Shown: positions 25,963-38,837 of the stretch, piece after piece | Numbering within the stretch: the stretch's first letter is position 1 | Layout of the letters: each line of letters begins with the position of its first letter | Source of the DNA: Eutreptiella sp. 'Long Island Sound 2002' | Taxonomy: Eukaryota > Euglenozoa > Euglenophyceae > Eutreptiales > Eutreptiaceae | DNA: 64,000 nt | Assembly (NCBI GenBank): GCA_964036045.1 | Contig: OZ038400.1 | Span: 18,367,226-18,431,225, forward strand | Direction: 5' to 3' | Notes under the pieces: model-generated | Seen by the model: only the letters and a program-made list of their open reading frames with translations | What the model was told of the DNA's origin: nothing | The model's database searches: none | Made by a program: the position numbers and the translations under genes

Positions 25963-26402
25963 TCAATTTTCCGAGAATTTTCCGAGAATTTTCCGAGAAT
26001 TTTCCGAGAATTTTCCGAGAATTTTCCGAGAATTTTCCGAGAATTTTCTGAGAATTTTCCGAGAATTTTCCGAGAATTTTCCGAGAATTTTCCGGGAATT
26101 TTCCGAGAATTTCCGGAGAATTTTCCGAGAGTTTTCCGAGAATTTTCCGAGAATTTTCCGAGAATTTTCCGAGAATTTTCCGAGAATTTTCCGAGATCTT
26201 TCCGAGAATTTTCCGAGAATTTTCCGAGAATTTTCCGAGAATTTTCCGAGAATTTTCCGAGAATTTTCTGAGAATTTTCCGAAAATTTTCCGAGAATTTT
26301 CCGAAAATTTTCCGAGAGTTTTCCGAGAATTTTCCGAGAATTTTCCGAGAATTTTCCGAGAATTTTCTGAGAATTTTCCGAGAATTTTCCGAGAATTTTC
26401 CG
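25963..26402. repeat. AGATCT module, copy 5 (40 units)
   Basis: Marker to marker is 440 bp. AGATCT is at 26194-26199, one unit closer to the left marker than in the other copies, while the right half keeps the 207-bp spacing. This is a clean one-unit contraction in the left half. Confidence 0.85.
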
Positions 26403-27787
26403 TCAATTTTCCGAGAATTTTCCGAGAATTTTCCGAGAATTTTCCGAGAATTTTCCGAGAATTTTCCGAGAATTTTCCGAGAATTTTCCGTGAATTTTCC
26501 GAGAATTTTCCGAGAATTTTCCGAGAATTTTCCGAAAATTTTCCGAGAATTTTCCGAGAATTTTCCGAGAATTTTCCGAGAATTTTCTGAGAATTTTCCG
26601 AGAATTTTCCGAGAATTTTCTGAGAATTTTCCGAGAATTTTCCGAGAATTTTCCGTCAATTTTCCGAGAATTTTACGAGAATTTTCCGAGAATTTTCCGA
26701 GAATTTTCCGAGAATTTTCCGAGAATTTTCCGAGAATTTTCCGAGAATTTTCCGAGAATTTTCCGAGAATTTTCCGAGAATTTTCCGAGAATTTTCCGAG
26801 AATTTCCGGAGAATTTTCCGAGAATTTTCCGAGAATTTTCCGAGAATTTTCCGAGAATTTTCCGAGAATTTTCCGAGAATTTTCCGAGAATTTTCCGAGA
26901 ATTTTCCGAGAATTTTCCGAGAATTTTCCGAGAATTTTCCGAGAATTTTCCGAGAATTTTCTGAGAATTTCCGAGAATTTTCCGAGAATTTTCCGGGAAT
27001 TTTCCGAGAATTTTCCGAGAATTTTCCGAGAATTTTCCGAGAATTTTCCGAGAATTTTCCGAAAATTTTCCGAGAATTTTCCGAAAATTTTCCGAGAATT
27101 CTCCGAGAATTTTCCGAGAATTTTCCGAGAATTTTCCGAGAATTTTCCGAGAATTTCCGGAGAATTTTCCGAGAATTTTCCGAGAATTTTCCGAGAATTT
27201 TCCGAGAATTTTCCGAGAATTTTCCGAGAATTTCCGGAGAATTTTCCGAGAATTTTCCGAGAATTTTCCGAGAATTTTCCGAGAATTTTCCGAGAATTTT
27301 CTGAGAATTTTCCGAGAATTTCCGGAGAATTTTCCGAGAATTTTCCGAGAATTTTCCGAGAATTTTCCGAGAATTTTCCGAGAATTTTCCGAGAATTTCC
27401 GGAGAATTTTCCGAGAATTTTCCGAGAATTTTCCGAGAATTTTCCGAGAATTTTCCGAGAATTTTCCGAGAATTTTCCGAGAATTTTCCGAGAATTTTCC
27501 GAGAATTTTCCGAGAATTTTCCGAGAATTTTCCGAGAATTTTCCGAGAATTTTCCGTCAATTTTCCGAGAATTTTCCGAGAATTTTCCGAGAATTTTCGG
27601 AGAATTTTCTGAGAATTTTCTGAGAATTTTCCGAGAATTTTCCGAGAATTTTCCGAGAATTTTCCGAGAATTTTCCGAAAATTTTCCGAGAATTTTCCGA
27701 GAATTTTCTGAGAATTTTCCGAGAGTTTTCCGAGAATTTTCCGAGAATTTTCTGAGAATTTTCCGAGAATTTTCCGAGAATTTTCCG

Positions 27788-28238
27788 TCAATTTTCCGAG
27801 AATTTTCCGAGAATTTTCCGAGAATTTTCCGAGAATTTTCCGAGAATTTTCCGAGAATTTTCCGAGAATTTTCCGAGAATTTTCTGAGAATTTTCCGAGA
27901 ATTTTCCGAGAATTTTCCGAGAATTTTCCGGGAATTTTCCGAGAATTTCCGGAGAATTTTCCGAGAGTTTTCCGAGAATTTTCCGAGAATTTTCCGAGAA
28001 TTTTCCGAGAATTTTCCGAGAATTTTCCGAGATCTTTCCGAGAATTTTCCGAGAATTTTCCGAGAATTTTCCGAGAATTTTCCGAGAATTTTCCGAGAAT
28101 TTTCTGAGAATTTTCCGAAAATTTTCCGAGAATTTTCCGAAAATTTTCCGAGAGTTTTCCGAGAATTTTCCGAGAATTTTCCGAGAATTTTCCGAGAATT
28201 TTCTGAGAATTTTCCGAGAATTTTCCGAGAATTTTCCG
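27788..28238. repeat. 451-bp AGATCT module, copy 6
   Basis: Marker spacing is 451 bp with AGATCT at 28030-28035 (ATCT at +244) and the usual order of CTG, GGG, CCGG and GAGAGTTTT units. It is the last copy before the 39.5-kb junction. Confidence 0.87.
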
Positions 28239-29424
28239 TCAATTTTCCGAGAATTTTCCGAGAATTTTCCGAGAATTTTCCGAGAATTTTCCGAGAATTT
28301 TCCGAGAATTTTCCGAGAATTTTCCGAGAATTTTCCGAGAATTTTCCGAGAATTTTCTGAGAATTTTCCGAAAATTTTCCGAGAATTTTCGGAGAAATTT
28401 CCGAGAATTTTCCGAGAATTTTCTGAGAATTTTCCGAGAATTTTCCGAGAATTTTCTGAGAATTTCCGAGAATTTTCCGAGAATTTTCCGTCAATTTTCC
28501 GAGAATTTTCCGAGAATTTTCCGAGAATTTTCCGAGAATTTTCCGAGAATTTTCCGAGAATTTTCCGAGAATTTTCCGAGAATTTTCCGAGAATTTTCCG
28601 AGAATTTTCCGAGAATTTTCCGAGAATTTTCCGAGAATTTTCCGAGAATTTCCGGAGAATTTTCCGAGAATTTTCCGAGAATTTTCCGAGAATTTTCCGA
28701 GAATTTTCCGAGAATTTTCCGAGAATTTTCCGAGAATTTTCCGAGAATTTTCCGAGAATTTTCCGAGAATTTTCCGAGAATTTTCCGAGAATTTTCCGAG
28801 AATTTTCTGAGAATTTTCCGAGAATTTTCCGAGAATTTTCCGGGAATTTTCCGAGAATTTCCGAGAATTTTCCGAGAATTTTCCGAGAATTTTCCGAGAA
28901 TTTTCCGAAAATTTTCCGAGAATTTTCCGAAAATTTTCCGAGAATTTTCCGAGAATTTTCCGAGAATTTTCCGAGAATTTTCCGAGAATTTTCCGAGAAT
29001 TTCCGGAGAATTTTCCGAGAATTTTCCGAGAATTTTCCGAGAATTTTCCGAGAATTTTCCGAGAATTTTCCGAGAATTTTCCGAGAATTTTCCGAGAATT
29101 TCCGGAGAATTTTCCGAGAATTTTCCGAGAATTTTCCGAGAATTTTCCGAGAATTTTCCGAGAATTTTCTGAGAATTTTCCGAGAATTTCCGGAGAATTT
29201 TCCGAGAATTTTCCGAGAATTTTCCGAGAATTTTCCGAGAATTTTCCGAGAATTTTCCGAGAATTTCCGGAGAATTTTCCGAGAATTTTCCGAGAATTTT
29301 CCGAGAATTTTCCGAGAATTTTCCGAGAATTTTCCGAGAATTTTCCGAGAATTTTCCGAGAATTTTCCGAGAATTTTCCGAGAATTTTCCGAGAATTTTC
29401 CGAGAATTTTCCGAGAATTTTCCG

Positions 29425-30183
29425 TCAATTTTCCGAGAATTTTCCGAGAATTTTCCGAGAATTTTCGGAGAATTTTCTGAGAATTTTCTGAGAATTTTCC
29501 GAGAATTTTCCGAGAATTTTCCGAGAATTTTCCGAGAATTTTCCGAAAATTTTCCGAGAATTTTCCGAGAATTTTCCGAGAATTTCCGAGAATTTTCCGA
29601 GAATTTTCTGAGAATTTTCCGAGAATTTTCCGAGAATTTTCTGAGGACTTTTCGAGAATTTTCCGAGAATTTTCCGTCAATTTTCCGAGAATTTTCCGAG
29701 AATTTTCCGAGAATTTTCCGAGAATTTTCCGAGAATTTTCCGAGAATTTTCCGAGAATTTTCCGAGAATTTTCCGAGAATTTTCCGAGAATTTTCCGAGA
29801 ATTTCCGGAGAATTTTCCGAGAATTTTCCGAGAATTTTTCCGAGAATTTTCCGAGAATTTTCCGAGAATTTTCCGAGAATTTTCCGAGAATTTTCCGAGA
29901 ATTTTCCGAGAATTTTCCGAGAATTTTCCGAGAATTTTCTGAGAATTTTCCGAGAATTTTCCGAGAATTTTCCGAGAATTTTCCGAGAATTTTCCGAGAA
30001 TTTTCCGAGAATTTTCCGAGAATTTTCCGAGAATTTTCCGAGAATTTTCCGAGAATTTTCCGAGAATTTTCCGAAAATTTTCCGAGAATTTTCCGAAAAT
30101 TTTCCGAGAATTTTCCGAGAATTTTCCGAGAATTTTCCGAGAATTTTCTGAGAATTTTCCGAGAATTTTCCGAGAATTTTCCG
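29425..30183. repeat. A-block module with GAGGACTTTTCG, copy 3
   Basis: A-block signature at 29425, GGAC at 29645, next marker at 29677, then a segment of about 46 units to 30184. Total length is 759 bp, against 758 bp for 23331-24088. It contains one 10-bp and one 12-bp unit (near 29582 and 29836). Confidence 0.78.
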
Positions 30184-30774
30184 TCAATTTTCCGAGAATT
30201 TTCCGAGAATTTTCCGAGAATTTTCCGAGAATTTTCCGAGAATTTTCCGAGAATTTTCCGAGAATTTTCCGAGAATTTTCCGAGAATTTTCCGAGAATTT
30301 CCGAGAATTTCCGAGAATTTCCGGAGAATTTTCCGAGAATTTTCCGAGAATTTTCCGAGAATTTCCGAGAATTTTCCGAGAATTTTCCGAGAATTTTCCG
30401 AGAATTTTCCGAGAATTTTCCGAGAATTTTCCGAGAATTTTCCGAGAATTTTCCGAGAATTTTCCGAGAATTTTCCGAGAATTTTCCGAGAATTTTCCGC
30501 GAATTTTCCGAGAATTTTCTGAGAATTTTCCGAGAATTTCCGGAGAATTTTCCGAGAATTTTCCGAGAATTTTCCGAGAATTTTCCGAGAATTTTCCGAG
30601 AATTTTCCGAGAATTTCCGGAGAATTTTCCGAGAATTTTCCGAGAATTTTCCGAGAATTTTCCGAGAATTTTCCGAGAATTTTCCGAGAATTTTCCGAGA
30701 ATTTTCCGAGAATTTTCCGAGAATTTTCCGAGAATTTTCCGAGAATTTTCCGAGAATTTTCCGAGAATTTTCCG

Positions 30775-31588
30775 TCAATTTTCCGAGAATTTTCCGAGAA
30801 TTTTCCGAGAATTTTCGGAGAATTTTCTGAGAATTTTCTGAGAATTTTCCGAGAATTTTCCGAGAATTTTCCGAGAATTTTCCGAGAATTTTCCGAGAAT
30901 TTTCCGAGAATTTTCCGAGAATTTTCCGAGAATTTTCCGAGAATTTTCCGAAAATTTTCCGAGAATTTTCCGAGAATTTTCCGAGAATTTTCCGAGAATT
31001 TTCTGAGAATTTTCCGAGAATTTTCCGAGAATTTTCTGAGGACTTTTCGAGAATTTTCCGAGAATTTTCCGTCAATTTTCCGAGAATTTTCCGAGAATTT
31101 TCCGAGAATTTTCCGAGAATTTTCCGAGAATTTTCCGAGAATTTTCCGAGAATTTTCCGAGAATTTTCCGAGAATTTTCCGAGAATTTTCCGAGAATTTT
31201 CCGAGAATTTCCGGAGAATTTTCCGAGAATTTTCCGAGAATTTTCCGAGAATTTTCCGAGAATTTTCCGAGAATTTTCCGAGAATTTTCCGAGAATTTTC
31301 CGAGAATTTTCCGAGAATTTTCCGAGAATTTTCCGAGAATTTTCTGAGAATTTTCCGAGAATTTTCCGAGAATTTTCCGAGAATTTTCCGAGAATTTTCC
31401 GAGAATTTTCCGAGAATTTTCCGAGAATTTTCCGAGAATTTTCCGAGAATTTTCCGAGAATTTTCCGAAAATTTTCCGAGAATTTTCCGAAAATTTTCCG
31501 AGAATTTTCCGAGAATTTTCCGAGAATTTTCCGAGAATTTTCCGAGAATTTTCTGAGAATTTTCCGAGAATTTTCCGAGAATTTTCCG
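30775..31588. repeat. A-block module with GAGGACTTTTCG, copy 4 (27 + 47 units)
   Basis: A-block signature at 30775, GGAC at 31040, markers at 31072 and 31589 (297 and 517 bp). The 814-bp total equals that of the module at 38024-38837. Right-end variants match that copy: a GAAAA pair about 120 bp and a CTG unit 36 bp before the closing marker. Confidence 0.8.
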
Positions 31589-32875
31589 TCAATTTTCCGA
31601 GAATTTTCCGAGAATTTTCCGAGAATTTTCCGAGAATTTTCCGAGAATTTTCCGAGTATTTTCCGAGAATTTTCCGAGAATTTTCCGAGAATTTTCCGAG
31701 AATTTCCGGAGAATTTTCCGAGAATTTTCCGAGAATTTTCCGAGAATTTTCCGAGAATTTTCCGAGAATTTTCCGAGAATTTTCCGAGAATTTTCCGAGA
31801 ATTTTCCGAGAATTTTCCGAGAATTTTCCGAGAATTTTCCGAGAATTTTCCGAGAATTTTCTGAGAATTTTCCGAGAATTTCCGAGAATTTTCCGAGAAT
31901 TTTCCGAAAATTTTCCGAGAATTTTCCGAGAATTTTCCGAGAATTTTCCGAGAATTTTCCGAGAATTTTCCGAGAATTTTCCGAGAAGTTTCCGAGAATT
32001 TTCCGTCAATTTTCCGAGAATTTTCCGAGAATTTTCCGAGATTTTTCCGAGAATTTTCCGAGAATTTTCCGAGAATTTTCCGAGATTTTTCCGAGAATTT
32101 TCCGAGAATTTTCTGAGAATTTTCCGAGAATTTTCCGAGAATTTTCCGAGAATTTTCCGAGAATTTTCCGAAAATTTTGCGAGAATTTTCCGTCAATTTT
32201 CCGAGAATTTTCCGAGAATTTTCCGAGAATTTTCGGAGAATTTTCTGAGAATTTTCTGAGAATTTTCCGAGAATTTTCCGAGAATTTTCCGAGAATTTTC
32301 CGAGAATTTTCCGAGAATTTTCCGAGAATTTTCCGAAAATTTTCCGAGAATTTTCCGAAAATTTTCCGAGAATTTTCCGAGAATTTTCCGAGAATTTTTC
32401 CGAGAATTTTCCGAGAATTTTCTGAGAATTTTCCGAGAATTTTCCGAGAATTTTCCGTCAATTTTCCGAGAATTTTCCGAGAATTTTCCGAGAATTTTCC
32501 GAGAATTTTCCGAGAATTTTCCGAGTATTTTCCGAGAATTTTCCGAGAATTTTCCGAGAATTTTCCGAGAATTTCCGGAGAATTTTCCGAGAATTTTCCG
32601 AGAATTTTCCGAGAATTTTCCGAGAATTTTCCGAGAATTTTCCGAGAATTTTCCGAGAATTTTCCGAGAATTTTCCGAGAATTTTCCGAGAATTTTCCGA
32701 GAATTTTCCGAGAATTTTCCGAGAATTTTCTGAGAATTTTCCGAGAATTTTCCGAGAATTTTCCGAGAATTTTCCGAGAATTTTCCGAGAATTTTCCGAG
32801 AATTTTCCGAGAATTTTCCGAGAATTTTCCGAGAATTTTCCGAGAATTTTCCGAGAAGTTTCCGAGAATTTTCCG

Positions 32876-34524
32876 TCAATTTTCCGAGAATTTTCCGAGA
32901 ATTTTCCGAGATTTTTCCGAGAATTTTCCGAGAATTTTCCGAGAATTTTCCGAGAATTTCCGAGAATTTTCTGAGAATTTTCCGAGAATTTTCCGAGAAT
33001 TTTCCGAGAATTTTCCGAGAATTTTCCGAAAATTTTGCGAGAATTTTCCGTCAATTTTCCGAGAATTTTCCGAGAATTTTCCGAGAATTTTCGGAGAATT
33101 TTCTGAGAATTTTCTGAGAATTTTCTGAGAATTTTCCGAGAATTTTCCGAGAATTTTCCGAGAATTTTCCGAGAATTTTCCGAGAATTTTCTGAGAATTT
33201 TCCGAGAATTTTCCGAGAATTTTCCGTCAATTTTCCGAGAATTTTCCGAGAATTTTCCGAGAATTTTCCGAGAATTTTCCGAGAATTTTCCGAGAATTTT
33301 CCGAGAATTTTCCGAGAATTTTCCGAGAATTTTCCGAGAATTTTCCGAGAATTTTCCGAAAATTTTCCGAGAATTTTCGGAGAATTTTCCGAGAATTTTC
33401 CGAGAATTTTCTGAGAATTTTCCGAGAATTTTCCGAGAATTTTCTGAGAATTTTCCGAGAATTTTCCGTCAATTTTCCGAGAAGTTTCCGAGAATTTTCC
33501 GAGAATTTTCCGAGAATTTTCCGAGAATTTTCCGAGAATTTTCCGAGAATTTTCCGAGAATTTTCCGAGAATTTTCCGAGAATTTTCCGAGAATTTTCCG
33601 AGAATTTTCCGAGAATTTTCCGAGAATTTCCGGAGAATTTTCCGAGAATTTTCCGAGAATTTTCCGAGAATTTTCCGAGAATTTTCCGAGAATTTTCCGA
33701 GAATTTTCCGAGAATTTTCCGAGAATTTTCCGAGAATTTTCCGAGAATTTTCCGAGAATTTTCCGAGAATTTTCCGAGAATTTTCTGAGAATTTTCCGAG
33801 AATTTTCCGAGAATTTTCCGGGAATTTTCCGAGAATTTTCCGAGAATTTTCCGAGAATTTTCCGAGAATTTTCCGAGAATTTTCCGAAAATTTTCCGAGA
33901 ATTTTCCGAAAATTTTCCGAGGATTTTCCGAGAATTTTCCGAGAATTTTCCGAGAATTTTCCGAGAATTTTCCGAGAATTTCCGGAGAATTTTCCGAGAA
34001 TTTTCCGAGAATTTTCCGAGAATTTTCCGAGAATTTTCCGAGAATTTTCCGAGAATTTTCCGAGAATTTTCCGAGAATTTTCCGAGAATTTTCCGAGAAT
34101 TTTCCGAGAATTTTCCGAGAATTTTCCGAGAATTTTCCGAGAATTTTCTGAGAATTTTCCGAGAATTTCCGGAGAATTTTCCGAGAATTTTCTGAGAATT
34201 TTCCGAGAATTTTCCGAGAATTTTCCGAGAATTTTCCGAGAATTTTCCGAGAATTTTCCGAGAATTTTCCGAGAATTTTCCGAGAATTTTCTGAGAATTT
34301 TCCGAGAATTTTCCGAGAATTTTCCGAGAATTTTCCGAGAATTTTCCGAGAATTTTCCGAGAATTTTCCGAGAATTTTCTGAGAATTTTCCGAGAATTTT
34401 CCGAGAATTTTCCGAGAATTTTCCGAGAATTTTCCGAGAATTTTCCGAGAATTTTCCGAGAATTTTCCGAGAATTTTCCGAGAATTTTCCGAGAATTTTC
34501 CGAGAAGTTTCCGAGAATTTTCCG
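32876..34524. repeat. 1,650-bp tandem duplication, left copy
   Basis: Markers at 32876, 33051, 33227, 33469 and 34525 give 175, 176, 242 and 1,056 bp. Variants after 33469 (CCGG near 33629, CTG near 33784, GGG near 33820, GAAAA near 33886, CCGG near 33980, CTG near 34147, CCGG near 34170, CTG near 34191) all recur 1,650 bp to the right. The first segment ends with GAAAATTTTGCGAG just before an A-block at 33051. Confidence 0.85.
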
Positions 34525-35880
34525 TCAATTTTCCGAGAATTTTCCGAGAATTTTCCGAGATTTTTCCGAGAATTTTCCGAGAATTTTCCGAGAATTTTCC
34601 GAGAATTTTCCGAGAATTTTCTGAGAATTTTCCGAGAATTTTCCGAGAATTTTCCGAGAATTTTCCGAGAATTTTCCGAAAATTTTGCGAGAATTTTCCG
34701 TCAATTTTCCGAGAATTTTCCGAGAATTTTCCGAGAATTTTCGGAGAATTTTCTGAGAATTTTCTGAGAATTTTCTGAGAATTTTCCGAGAATTTTCCGA
34801 GAATTTTCCGAGAATTTTCCGAGAATTTTCCGAGAATTTTCTGAGAATTTTCCGAGAATTTTCCGAGAATTTTCCGTCAATTTTCCGAGAATTTTCCGAG
34901 AATTTTCCGAGAATTTTCCGAGAATTTTCCGAGAATTTTCCGAGAATTTTCCGAGAATTTTCCGAGAATTTTCCGAGAATTTTCCGAGAATTTTCCGAGA
35001 ATTTTCCGAAAATTTTCCGAGAATTTTCGGAGAATTTTCCGAGAATTTTCCGAGAATTTTCTGAGAATTTTCCGAGAATTTTCCGAGAATTTTCTGAGAA
35101 TTTTCCGAGAATTTTCCGTCAATTTTCCGAGAATTTTCCGAGAATTTTCCGAGAATTTTCCGAGAATTTTCCGAGAATTTTCCGAGAATTTTCCGAGAAT
35201 TTTCCGAGAATTTTCCGAGAATTTTCCGAGAATTTTCCGAGAATTTTCCGAGAATTTTCCGAGAATTTTCCGAGAATTTCCGGAGAATTTTCCGAGAATT
35301 TTCCGAGAATTTTCCGAGAATTTTCCGAGAATTTTCCGAGAATTTTCCGAGAATTTTCCGAGAATTTTCCGAGAATTTTCCGAGAATTTTCCGAGAATTT
35401 TCCGAGAATTTTCCGAGAATTTTCCGAGAATTTTCTGAGAATTTTCCGAGAATTTTCCGAGAATTTTCCGGGAATTTTCCGAGAATTTTCCGAGAATTTT
35501 CCGAGAATTTTCCGAGAATTTTCCGAGAATTTTCCGAAAATTTTCCGAGAATTTTCCGAAAATTTTCCGAGAATTTTCCGAGAATTTTCCGAGAATTTTC
35601 CGAGAATTTTCCGAGAATTTTCCGAGAATTTCCGGAGAATTTTCCGAGAATTTTCCGAGAATTTTCCGAGAATTTTCCGAGAATTTTCCGAGAATTTTCC
35701 GAGAATTTTCCGAGAATTTTCCGAGAATTTTCCGAGAATTTTCCGAGAATTTTCCGAGAATTTTCCGAGAATTTTCCGAGAATTTTCCGAGAATTTTCTG
35801 AGAATTTTCCGAGAATTTCCGGAGAATTTTCCGAGAATTTTCTGAGAATTTTCCGAGAATTTTCCGAGAATTTTCCGAGA
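34525..35880. repeat. 1,650-bp tandem duplication, right copy
   Basis: Markers at 34525, 34701, 34877 and 35119 repeat the 176, 176, 242-bp spacing of the left copy, and internal variants match at a 1,650-bp (150-unit) offset up to about 35,841. Beyond about 35,880 (an extra TTTCCGGAGAA unit) the two copies differ. The left copy has one 10-bp unit (near 32956) that this copy lacks, and a GAAGTTTCC unit just after 33469 that is absent here. Confidence 0.83.
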
Positions 35881-36658
35881 ATTTCCGGAGAATTTTCCGA
35901 GAATTTTCCGAGAATTTTCCGAGAATTTTCCGAGAATTTTCCGAGAATTTTCCGAGAATTTTCCGAGAATTTTCCGAAAATTTTCCGAGAATTTTCCAAA
36001 AATTTTCCGAGAATTTTCCGAGAATTTTCCGAGAATTTTCCGAGAATTTTCGGAGAATTTTCTGAGAATTTTCCGAGAATTTTCCGAGAATTTTCCGTCA
36101 ATTTTCCGAGAATTTTCCGAGAATTTTCCGAGAATTTTCCGAGAATTTTCCGAGAATTTTCCGAGAATTTTCCGAGAATTTTCCGAGAATTTTCCGAGAA
36201 TTTTCCGAGAATTTCCGGAGAATTTTCCGAGAATTTTCCGAGAATTTTCCGAGAATTTTCCGAGAATTTTCCGAGAATTTTCCGAGAATTTTCCGAGAAT
36301 TTTCCGAGAATTTTCCGAGAATTTTCCGAGAATTTTCCGAGAATTTTCCGAGAATTTTCCGAGAATTTTCCGAGAATTTTCCGAGAATTTTCCGCGAATT
36401 TTCCGAGAATTTTCTGAGAATTTTCCGAGAATTTCCGGAGAATTTTCCGAGAATTTTCCGAGAATTTTCCGAGAATTTTCCGAGAATTTTCCGAGAATTT
36501 TCCGAGAATTTCCGGAGAATTTTCCGAGAATTTTCCGAGAATTTTCCGAGAATTTTCCGAGAATTTTCCGAGAATTTTCCGAGAATTTTCCGAGAATTTT
36601 CCGAGAATTTTCCGAGAATTTTCCGAGAATTTTCCGAGAATTTTCCGAGAATTTTCCG

Positions 36659-36955
36659 TCAATTTTCCGAGAATTTTCCGAGAATTTTCCGAGAATTTTC
36701 GGAGAATTTTCTGAGAATTTTCTGAGAATTTTCCGAGAATTTTCCGAGAATTTTCCGAGAATTTTCCGAGAATTTTCCGAGAATTTTCCGAGAATTTTCC
36801 GAGAATTTTCCGAGAATTTTCCGAGAATTTTCCGAAAATTTTCCGAGAATTTTCCGAGAATTTTCCGAGAATTTTCCGAGAATTTTCTGAGAATTTTCCG
36901 AGAATTTTCCGAGAATTTTCTGAGGACTTTTCGAGAATTTTCCGAGAATTTTCCG
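36659..36955. repeat. A-block module with GAGGACTTTTCG, copy 5
   Basis: A-block signature after the marker at 36659, GGAC at 36924 (265 bp in, as in the 30775 copy), closing marker at 36956. The 297-bp length equals the 30775 and 38024 modules. Confidence 0.8.
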
Positions 36956-38023
36956 TCAATTTTCCGAGAATTTTCCGAGAATTTTCCGAGAATTTTCCGA
37001 GAATTTTCCGAGAATTTTCCGAGAATTTTCCGAGAATTTTCCGAGAATTTTCCGAGAATTTTCCGAGAATTTTCCGAGAATTTCCGGAGAATTTTCCGAG
37101 AATTTTCCGAGAATTTTCCGAGAATTTTGCGGGAATTTTCCGAGAATTTTCCGAGAATTTTCCGAGAATTTTCCGAGAATTTTCCGAGAATTTTCCGAGA
37201 ATTTTCCGAGAATTTTCCGAGAATTTTCCGAGAATTTTCCGAGAATTTTCCGAGAATTTTCCGAGAATTTTCCGAGAATTTTCCGAGAATTTTCCGAGAA
37301 TTTTCCGAAAATTTTCCGAGAATTTTCCGAAAATTTTCCGAGAATTTTCCGAGAATTTTCCGAGAATTTTCCGAGAATTTTCCGAGAATTTTCTGAGAAT
37401 TTTCGGAGAATTTTCCGAGAATTTTCCGTCAATTTTCCGAGAATTTTCCGAGAATTTTCCGAGAATTTTCCGAGAATTTTGCCGAGAATTTTCCGAGTAT
37501 TTTCCGAGAATTTTCCGAGAATTTTCCGAGAATTTTCCGAGAATTTCCGGAGAATTTTCCGAGAATTTTCCGAGAATTTTCCGAGAATTTTCCGAGAATT
37601 TTCCGAGAATTTTCCGAGAATTTTCCGAGAATTTTCCGAGAATTTTCCGAGAATTTTCCGAGAATTTTCCGAGAATTTTCCGAGAATTTTCCGAGAATTT
37701 TCTGAGAATTTTCCGAGAATTTTCCGAGAATTTTCCGAGAATTTTCCGAGAATTTTCCGAGAATTTTCCGAGAATTTTCCGAGAATTTTCCGAGAATTTT
37801 CCGAGAATTTTCCGAGAATTTTCCGAGAAGTTTCCGAGAATTTTCCGTCAATTTTCCGAGAATTTTCCGAGAATTTTCCGAGATTTTTCCGAGAATTTTC
37901 CGAGAATTTTCCGAGAATTTTCCGAGAATTTTCCGAGAATTTTCTGAGAATTTTCCGAGAATTTTCCGAGAATTTTCCGAGAATTTTCCGAGAATTTTCC
38001 GAAAATTTTGCGAGAATTTTCCG

Positions 38024-38837
38024 TCAATTTTCCGAGAATTTTCCGAGAATTTTCCGAGAATTTTCGGAGAATTTTCTGAGAATTTTCTGAGAATTTTCCG
38101 AGAATTTTCCGAGAATTTTCCGAGAATTTTCCGAGAATTTTCCGAGAATTTTCCGAGAATTTTCCGAGAATTTTCCGAGAATTTTCCGAGAATTTTCCGA
38201 AAATTTTCCGAGAATTTTCCGAGAATTTTCCGAGAATTTTCCGAGAATTTTCTGAGAATTTTCCGAGAATTTTCCGAGAATTTTCTGAGAATTTTCCGAG
38301 AATTTTCCGAGAATTTTCCGTCAATTTTCCGAGAATTTTCCGAGAATTTTCCGAGAATTTTCCGAGAATTTTCCGAGAATTTTCCGAGAATTTTCCGAGA
38401 ATTTTCCGAGAATTTTCCGAGAATTTTCCGAGAATTTTCCGAGAATTTTCCGAGAATTTTCCGAGAATTTCCGGAGAATTTTCCGAGAATTTCCGGAGAA
38501 TTTTCCGAGAATTTTCCGAGAATTTTCCGAGAATTTTCCGAGAGTTTTCCGAGAATTTTCCGAGAATTTTCCGAGAATTTTCCGAGAACTTTCCGAGAAT
38601 TTTCTGAGAATTTTCCGAGAATTTTCTGAGAATTTTCCGAGAATTTTCCGAGAATTTTCCGAGAATTTTCCGAGAATTTTCCGAGAATTTTCCGAGAATT
38701 TTCCGAGAATTTTCCGAAAATTTTCCGAGAATTTTCCGAAAATTTTCCGAGAATTTTCCGAGAATTTTCCGAGAATTTTCCGAGAATTTTCCGAGAATTT
38801 TCTGAGAATTTTCCGAGAATTTTCCGAGAATTTTCCG
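38024..38837. repeat. A-block module, 27 + 47 units, right-end copy
   Basis: Markers at 38024, 38321 and 38838 give 297 and 517 bp, as in 30775-31588, 7,249 bp (659 units) to the left. It is entered through the GAAAATTTTGCGAG variant that also precedes the A-blocks at 32193, 33051 and 34701. It lacks the GAGGACTTTTCG unit found in copies 1-5. Confidence 0.78.

Noticed and set aside
6305-28035. AGATCT sites as cloning scars
   Set aside because: They sit at a fixed offset in six natural modules, differ from consensus by one or two substitutions, and have no vector sequence around them.
1933-38090. Plus-strand open frames with an FSENFPRIFRE period (for example 4826-5590, 16112-17140, 26490-27623)
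   Set aside because: Same cause on the other strand. Most start at a TTG in TTTTGCGAGAA units and end at a TGA in TTTTCTGAGAA units. They lie opposite equally long minus frames.
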